Shown in pieces: positions 3,991 to 5,677 of a stretch of DNA of 5,677 bases (within the stretch, counting starts at the first letter, position 1; each line of letters opens with the position of its first letter). This DNA is from Micromonosporaceae bacterium (lineage in GTDB: Bacteria > Actinomycetota > Actinomycetes > Mycobacteriales > Micromonosporaceae). The stretch covers positions 1 through 5,677 of the forward strand of contig JAFMQQ010000236.1 in assembly GCA_017354595.1 (NCBI GenBank). Reading direction: 5' to 3'. The notes below the pieces were generated by a model. It did no database searches, was not told the DNA's origin, and worked only from the letters and a program-made list of their open reading frames with translations. A program made the translations under genes and the position numbers.

Positions 3991-5677
3991 ATGTTCGAGC
4001 GGTTCACCGACCGAGCACGGCGGGTTGTCGTCCTGGCCCAGGAGGAGGCCCGGATGCTCAACCACAACTACATCGGCACCGAGCACATCCTGCTCGGCCT
4101 CATCCACGAGGGTGAGGGTGTGGCCGCCAAGGCTCTGGAGAGCCTGGGGATCTCCCTGGAGGGTGTCCGCCAGCAGGTGGAGGAGATCATCGGCCAGGGC
4201 CAGCAGGCGCCGAGCGGGCACATCCCGTTCACCCCGCGGGCCAAGAAGGTTCTAGAGCTGAGCCTCCGTGAGGCATTGCAGCTCGGCCACAACTACATCG
4301 GTACCGAGCACATCCTGCTCGGGCTGATCCGGGAGGGCGAGGGCGTCGCGGCCCAGGTCCTGGTGAAGCTGGGCGCAGACCTGAACCGGGTGCGCCAGCA
4401 GGTGATCCAGCTGCTCTCGGGATACCAGGGCAAGGAGCCCGCGGCGGCGGGTAGCGGCGCCTCGGGTGAGGCGGCGCCCTCCACCAGCCTGGTGCTCGAC
4501 CAGTTCGGGCGCAATCTGACCCAGTCGGCGCGCGAGGGCAAGCTGGACCCGGTGATCGGCCGGGAGCGCGAGATCGAGCGGGTCATGCAGGTACTGTCCC
4601 GGCGGACCAAGAACAACCCGGTGCTGATCGGGGAGCCGGGCGTGGGCAAGACCACGGTGGTCGAGGGCCTGGCCCAGATGATCGTCAAGGGCGAGGTACC
4701 GGAGACCCTGAAGGACAAGCAGCTCTACACGCTCGATCTCGGCGCCCTGGTGGCCGGCTCGCGCTACCGCGGCGACTTCGAGGAGCGGCTGAAGAAGGTC
4801 CTCAAGGAGATCCGCACCCGCGGCGACATCATCCTGTTCATCGACGAGCTGCACACGCTGGTCGGTGCCGGTGCGGCCGAGGGCGCGATCGACGCGGCCT
4901 CGATCCTCAAGCCGATGCTGGCCCGTGGCGAGCTGCAGACCATCGGCGCCACCACGCTGGACGAATACCGCAAGCACCTGGAGAAGGACGCCGCGCTGGA
5001 GCGGCGGTTCCAGCCGATCCAGGTGGGCGAGCCGACCGTGGCGCACACCATCGAGATGCTCAAGGGGCTGCGCGACCGCTACGAGGCGCACCACCGTATC
5101 TCGATCACCGACAGCGCGCTGGTTGCCGCGGCGAACCTCGCCGACCGGTACATCTCCGACCGGTTCCTGCCGGACAAGGCGATCGACCTGATCGACGAGG
5201 CCGGTGCCCGGATGCGCATCCGCCGGATGACGGCGCCGCCAGACCTGCGTGACTTCGACGAGCGCATCGCCCAGGTGCGCCGGGACAAGGAGTCCGCGAT
5301 CGACGCGCAGGACTTCGAGCGGGCCGCGCAGTTGCGGGACAAGGAGCGGCAGTTGCTGGCCCAGAAGGCGCAGCGGGAGAAGGAGTGGAAGGCCGGCGAC
5401 CTCGACGTGGTGAGCGAGGTGGATGAGGAGCAGATCGCCGAGGTACTGGCGAACTGGACCGGCATCCCGGTATACAAGCTGACCGAGGAGGAGACGGCGC
5501 GGCTGCTGCGCATGGAGGACGAGCTGCACAAGCGCGTCGTCGGCCAGGAGGACGCGGTCAAGGCGGTCTCGAAGGCGATCCGGCGCACCCGTGCCGGTCT
5601 GAAGGACCCGAAGCGTCCATCCGGCTCGTTCATCTTCGCCGGCCCGTCCGGCGTCGGTAAGACCGAGCTCTCCAAGG
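3991..5677 (+). CDS. clpC: ATP-dependent unfoldase ClpC (Hsp100/ClpC1), 3' end outside the window
   Basis: ClpC is a cytosolic hexameric AAA+ unfoldase that threads substrates into ClpP; the mycobacterial orthologue ClpC1 is essential. Visible are 562 residues of an expected 840 or so. Two Clp N repeats span about 1-67 and 80-143. AAA+ domain D1 has Walker A GEPGVGKT (214-221), Walker B ILFIDE (281-286) and arginine finger ERR (337-339). The UVR-type middle domain is at about 421-456. D2 begins with Walker A GPSGVGKT (551-558) and the window ends at SK, four residues later. Residue 222 after Walker A is Thr where many family members have Ala. F2, F80 and K85, residues of the pocket bound by cyclomarin-type peptides in ClpC1, are present. 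The start is the canonical MFERFTD with GAGGAG 9 nt upstream. Codon use is strongly G/C-ending. Stress control is suggested by the upstream ClgR-like and SigR-type sites. Confidence 0.97.
   Translation, partial: MFERFTDRARRVVVLAQEEARMLNHNYIGTEHILLGLIHEGEGVAAKALESLGISLEGVRQQVEEIIGQGQQAPSGHIPFTPRAKKVLELSLREALQLGHNYIGTEHILLGLIREGEGVAAQVLVKLGADLNRVRQQVIQLLSGYQGKEPAAAGSGASGEAAPSTSLVLDQFGRNLTQSAREGKLDPVIGREREIERVMQVLSRRTKNNPVLIGEPGVGKTTVVEGLAQMIVKGEVPETLKDKQLYTLDLGALVAGSRYRGDFEERLKKVLKEIRTRGDIILFIDELHTLVGAGAAEGAIDAASILKPMLARGELQTIGATTLDEYRKHLEKDAALERRFQPIQVGEPTVAHTIEMLKGLRDRYEAHHRISITDSALVAAANLADRYISDRFLPDKAIDLIDEAGARMRIRRMTAPPDLRDFDERIAQVRRDKESAIDAQDFERAAQLRDKERQLLAQKAQREKEWKAGDLDVVSEVDEEQIAEVLANWTGIPVYKLTEEETARLLRMEDELHKRVVGQEDAVKAVSKAIRRTRAGLKDPKRPSGSFIFAGPSGVGKTELSK
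4063..4322 (+). repeat. DNA-level duplicate within the two Clp N repeats of clpC
   Basis: The 35 bp at 4063-4097 recur at 4288-4322 with one difference, a synonymous C/T change. They encode HNYIGTEHILLG in both Clp N repeats, 75 codons apart. This is the family's normal tandem N-domain; the near-identity at silent sites reflects strong codon bias or conversion between the copies. Confidence 0.85.

Noticed and set aside
4252..5529. 425-codon open frame on the minus strand opposite clpC
   Set aside because: Same codon-bias shadow; the protein is Leu/Arg/His/Gln-rich and the plus strand encodes an unmistakable ClpC throughout.

Overview
The window comes from a very GC-rich actinobacterium, most likely of the Micromonosporaceae type (Micromonospora/Salinispora/Actinoplanes relatives). 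The reasons are near-saturated G/C at third codon positions, GTG starts, TANNNT-type -10 boxes placed for leaderless transcription, and an actinobacterial gene set: CoaX, actinobacterial-type LysS, Lsr2 and ClpC. The family-level placement is inference from style and gene order, not a database match.

Layout. Positions 1-30 hold the last nine codons of a plus-strand gene, probably nadC. It converges with a minus-strand pair, a SAM-dependent methyltransferase (1544 to 804) and type III pantothenate kinase coaX (793 to 35). From a 55-bp divergent promoter region (1545-1599), lysS runs rightward (1600-3120), followed by lsr2 (3219-3572) with a perfect 10-bp stem-loop terminator right after its stop codon. 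A 418-bp gene-free region (3573-3990) then leads into clpC (3991 to beyond the window end), which is cut off just after the Walker A motif of its second AAA+ domain.

How the genes relate. NadC and CoaX belong to NAD and CoA synthesis. LysS charges tRNA-Lys. Lsr2 is the actinobacterial H-NS-like nucleoid silencer. ClpC is the unfoldase that feeds ClpP. They are housekeeping neighbours conserved as a block in actinobacteria (M. tuberculosis has coaX-lysS-lsr2-clpC1 in this order), not one pathway. The departure here is that coaX lies on the opposite strand and is paired with a methyltransferase.

Most interesting content. (1) Three genes (methyltransferase, coaX, lysS) share TA(C/G)CCTG boxes 6-7 nt before the start codon, and the coaX box begins with the TAG stop codon of the methyltransferase. 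(2) The clpC upstream region has a ClgR-like box, a close match to a SigR/SigH-type promoter (GGAAC-N18-GTT), a perfect 18-bp palindrome and a TAGAGT -10 box. (3) A large imperfect inverted repeat lies at 3614-3678. (4) Third-position A/T use jumps about threefold within lysS near position 2240 and stays high through lsr2. I do not see evidence of a wholly new system; the value is in regulatory architecture.
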